Assembly (NCBI GenBank): GCA_900544865.1
Contig: UQXA01000042.1
Location: 1 to 15,763 of the forward strand
Reading direction: 5' to 3'
From: an uncultured Collinsella sp.
Lineage (GTDB): Bacteria > Actinomycetota > Coriobacteriia > Coriobacteriales > Coriobacteriaceae
Length of the DNA: 15,763 nt
In this document: piece by piece, positions 14,499 through 15,763 of the stretch
How the letters are laid out: each line of letters begins with the position of its first letter
Position numbering within the stretch: the first letter of the stretch is position 1
Notes under the pieces: model-generated
What the model saw: only the letters and a program-made list of their open reading frames with translations
What the model was told of the DNA's origin: nothing
Databases searched by the model: none
Program-made: the position numbers and the translations under genes

Positions 14499-15653
14499 AT
14501 GCACGAGACAGAGATCAACAACTACCTTGCCGTCATTAAGGTGGTCGGCGTCGGCGGCGGCGGTACCAACGCGGTCAATCGAATGATCGAAGAGGGCATC
14601 CGCGGCGTCGAGTTTGTTGCCATCAACACCGATGCTCAGGCACTCGCGATCTCTGATGCCGATATCAAGGTGCACATCGGCACCGACCTTACCCGCGGCC
14701 TGGGCGCCGGCGCCAACCCCGAGGTTGGCCGCAAGGCTGCCGATGAGTCCCGCGACGACATTGCCGAGGCGCTCGCTGGCGCCGACATGGTGTTCATCAC
14801 CTGCGGCGAGGGCGGTGGCACCGGTACCGGCGCTGCTCCCATCGTTGCCGATATCGCGATGAACGAGGTCGGTGCGCTGACCGTCGCCGTCGTGACCAAG
14901 CCCTTCACCTTCGAGGGCCGCAAGCGCAAGAAGAGCGCCGAGGAGGGCATCAAGACCCTCTCCGATTGCGTCGACACCATGATCGTCATCCCTAACGATA
15001 AGCTGCTCGACATCGCCGAGAAGAAGACCACCATGCTCGAGGCCTTCGCGATTGCCGATGGCGTCCTTTCCCAGGGCACCCAGGGTATCACCGACCTCAT
15101 CACCGTCCCCGGTATCATCAACCTGGACTTCGCCGATGTTAAGACCATCATGAAGCAGGCCGGTACCGCCATGATGGGTATCGGTACCTCTTCTGGGGAC
15201 ACCCGTGCCGTCGACGCTGCCCAGCAGGCCATCTCCAGCCCGCTGCTCGAGAGCTCCATCGATGGTGCCACGCGCGTGCTGCTCTCCATCGCCGGTTCCA
15301 AGGACCTGGGTATCCAGGAGATCAGCGACGCCGCCGACGTTGTCGCCAACGCCGTCGACCCCGAGGCCAACATCATCTTCGGTACCGTTGTTGACGAGTC
15401 CCTGGGCGATCAGGTGCGTATCACCGTCATCGCTACGGGCTTCTCCGACTCCAACGTCAACCGTCAGGACGAGCTCTTTGCTGCTCAGCAGTCTCAGAGC
15501 AAGGCCGCTGCCTCCGCTGAGCCGCAGCGCACCGCTCCTGCCACGAGCCCGGCTCAGGCCGCTCCGACCCGCAACGTCGGTGGCACCGAGCTTCCTAACT
15601 TCGGCAACGATCAGTTCGAGCTTCCCGACTTCCTGAAGCGCGGTAGCTTCTAA
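14499..15653 (+). CDS. ftsZ: Cell division GTPase FtsZ
   Basis: FtsZ is the tubulin-like GTPase that assembles the division ring. The 384-residue protein has GVGGGGTNAV (17-26), AINTDAQAL (41-49), the tubulin signature GGGTGTG (105-111), FTFEGRKR (136-143), and the T7 loop N208-L-D210-F-A-D213 that completes the GTPase site of the neighbouring subunit. A Gln/Ala/Pro/Ser linker follows (about 334-360), then the C-terminal peptide FELPDFLKR (373-381). A second ELPNF lies 10 residues before ELPDF. The ATG is set by GGAGG (14488-14492) at 6 nt; an ATG at 14469 would add ten residues without a better site. Codons are strongly C-ending compared with upstream genes, which suggests high expression. 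A strong terminator follows. Confidence 0.98.
   Translation: MHETEINNYLAVIKVVGVGGGGTNAVNRMIEEGIRGVEFVAINTDAQALAISDADIKVHIGTDLTRGLGAGANPEVGRKAADESRDDIAEALAGADMVFITCGEGGGTGTGAAPIVADIAMNEVGALTVAVVTKPFTFEGRKRKKSAEEGIKTLSDCVDTMIVIPNDKLLDIAEKKTTMLEAFAIADGVLSQGTQGITDLITVPGIINLDFADVKTIMKQAGTAMMGIGTSSGDTRAVDAAQQAISSPLLESSIDGATRVLLSIAGSKDLGIQEISDAADVVANAVDPEANIIFGTVVDESLGDQVRITVIATGFSDSNVNRQDELFAAQQSQSKAAASAEPQRTAPATSPAQAAPTRNVGGTELPNFGNDQFELPDFLKRGSF
15588..15632 (+). repeat. Imperfect 15-nt direct repeat encoding ELPNF / ELPDF in ftsZ
   Basis: GAGCTTCCTAACTTC (15588-15602) and GAGCTTCCCGACTTC (15618-15632) match at 13 of 15 bases and are exactly 30 nt apart. The second copy is the core of the conserved C-terminal peptide; the first looks like a nearby duplicate of that core in the same reading frame. 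Confidence 0.7.
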
Positions 15654-15679
15654 GTCGTTCTTTGCATTGTTGTGCACAG

Positions 15680-15710
15680 GGGCGTGTCCGTATGGACGCG
15701 CCCTTTTGTT
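15680..15710 (+). terminator. Rho-independent terminator after ftsZ
   Basis: GGGCGTGTCC (15680-15689), loop GTAT, and GGACGCGCCC (15694-15703) form a 10-bp stem with one G-U pair, directly followed by TTTTGTTT. It lies 26 nt after the ftsZ stop and should end the dcw transcript. Confidence 0.93.
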
Positions 15711-15725
15711 TCAAGACTTTAGTCC

Positions 15726-15749
15726 GCTGGCCGCGCAGCGGCCAGCTTT
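15726..15749. repeat. Strong second hairpin near window end, possible back-up terminator
   Basis: GCTGGCCGC (15726-15734) and GCGGCCAGC (15738-15746) are perfect 9-bp reverse complements around GCA. Only TTT follows on the plus strand and no T-run exists for the minus strand, so terminator activity is weakly supported. It may belong to the leader of the next gene, which is outside the window. Confidence 0.5.
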
Positions 15750-15763
15750 AAACCACCCGCTAC

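Noticed and set aside
14277..15677. 466-codon minus-strand open frame opposite ftsZ
   Set aside because: Gly/Leu/Asp-rich mirror of the biased ftsZ codons, with no recognisable domain.

Overview
This window is a GC-rich (by eye), all-plus-strand division and cell wall (dcw) cluster. Its gene order is mraZ, rsmH, an ftsL-like gene, ftsI, murF, mraY, murD, ftsW, murG, murC, murB, ftsQ, ftsZ. The lack of ftsA between ftsQ and ftsZ, the TTG/GTG start candidates, the long low-complexity cytoplasmic tails on FtsI, FtsQ and FtsW, and the codon use suggest a high-GC Gram-positive. A member of the Coriobacteriia, Collinsella-like, is my best guess. That assignment is inference from overall style, not from a search.

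Layout. Bases 1-50 are not genomic: they are an Illumina Nextera i7 adapter, so the real sequence starts at about 51 and this is a contig edge. Bases 51-163 hold a well-formed promoter, 10-bp-spaced MraZ-type boxes and two near-identical GGGG/CCCC dyads. From 164 to 4028 lie mraZ, the 16S rRNA methyltransferase gene rsmH, an ftsL-like gene and ftsI (class B PBP). After a 126-bp gap, murF, mraY, murD, ftsW and murG run nearly without spacing (4155-10653). A 97-bp gap precedes murC, then murB and ftsQ, with murB and ftsQ overlapping by 44 bp. A 199-bp, relatively AT-rich region separates ftsQ from ftsZ and probably carries ftsZ's own promoter. A clear intrinsic terminator follows ftsZ, and a second strong hairpin lies close to the window end.

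How the genes work together. MurB, MurC, MurD and MurF are soluble enzymes building UDP-MurNAc-pentapeptide. MraY and MurG make lipid I and lipid II. FtsW polymerises lipid II and FtsI crosslinks the product at the septum. FtsL and FtsQ belong to the regulatory membrane complex that activates FtsWI, and FtsZ is the cytoskeletal ring that places the machine. MraZ probably autoregulates the operon from the first promoter. The murE step (third amino acid of the stem peptide) is not encoded here and must be elsewhere.

I see no mobile element, CRISPR array, tRNA, rRNA or unknown gene system. The notable points are regulatory (the mraZ leader and the ftsQ-ftsZ gap), structural (short repeats in the FtsW tail and FtsZ C-terminus, disordered tails) and technical (the adapter).
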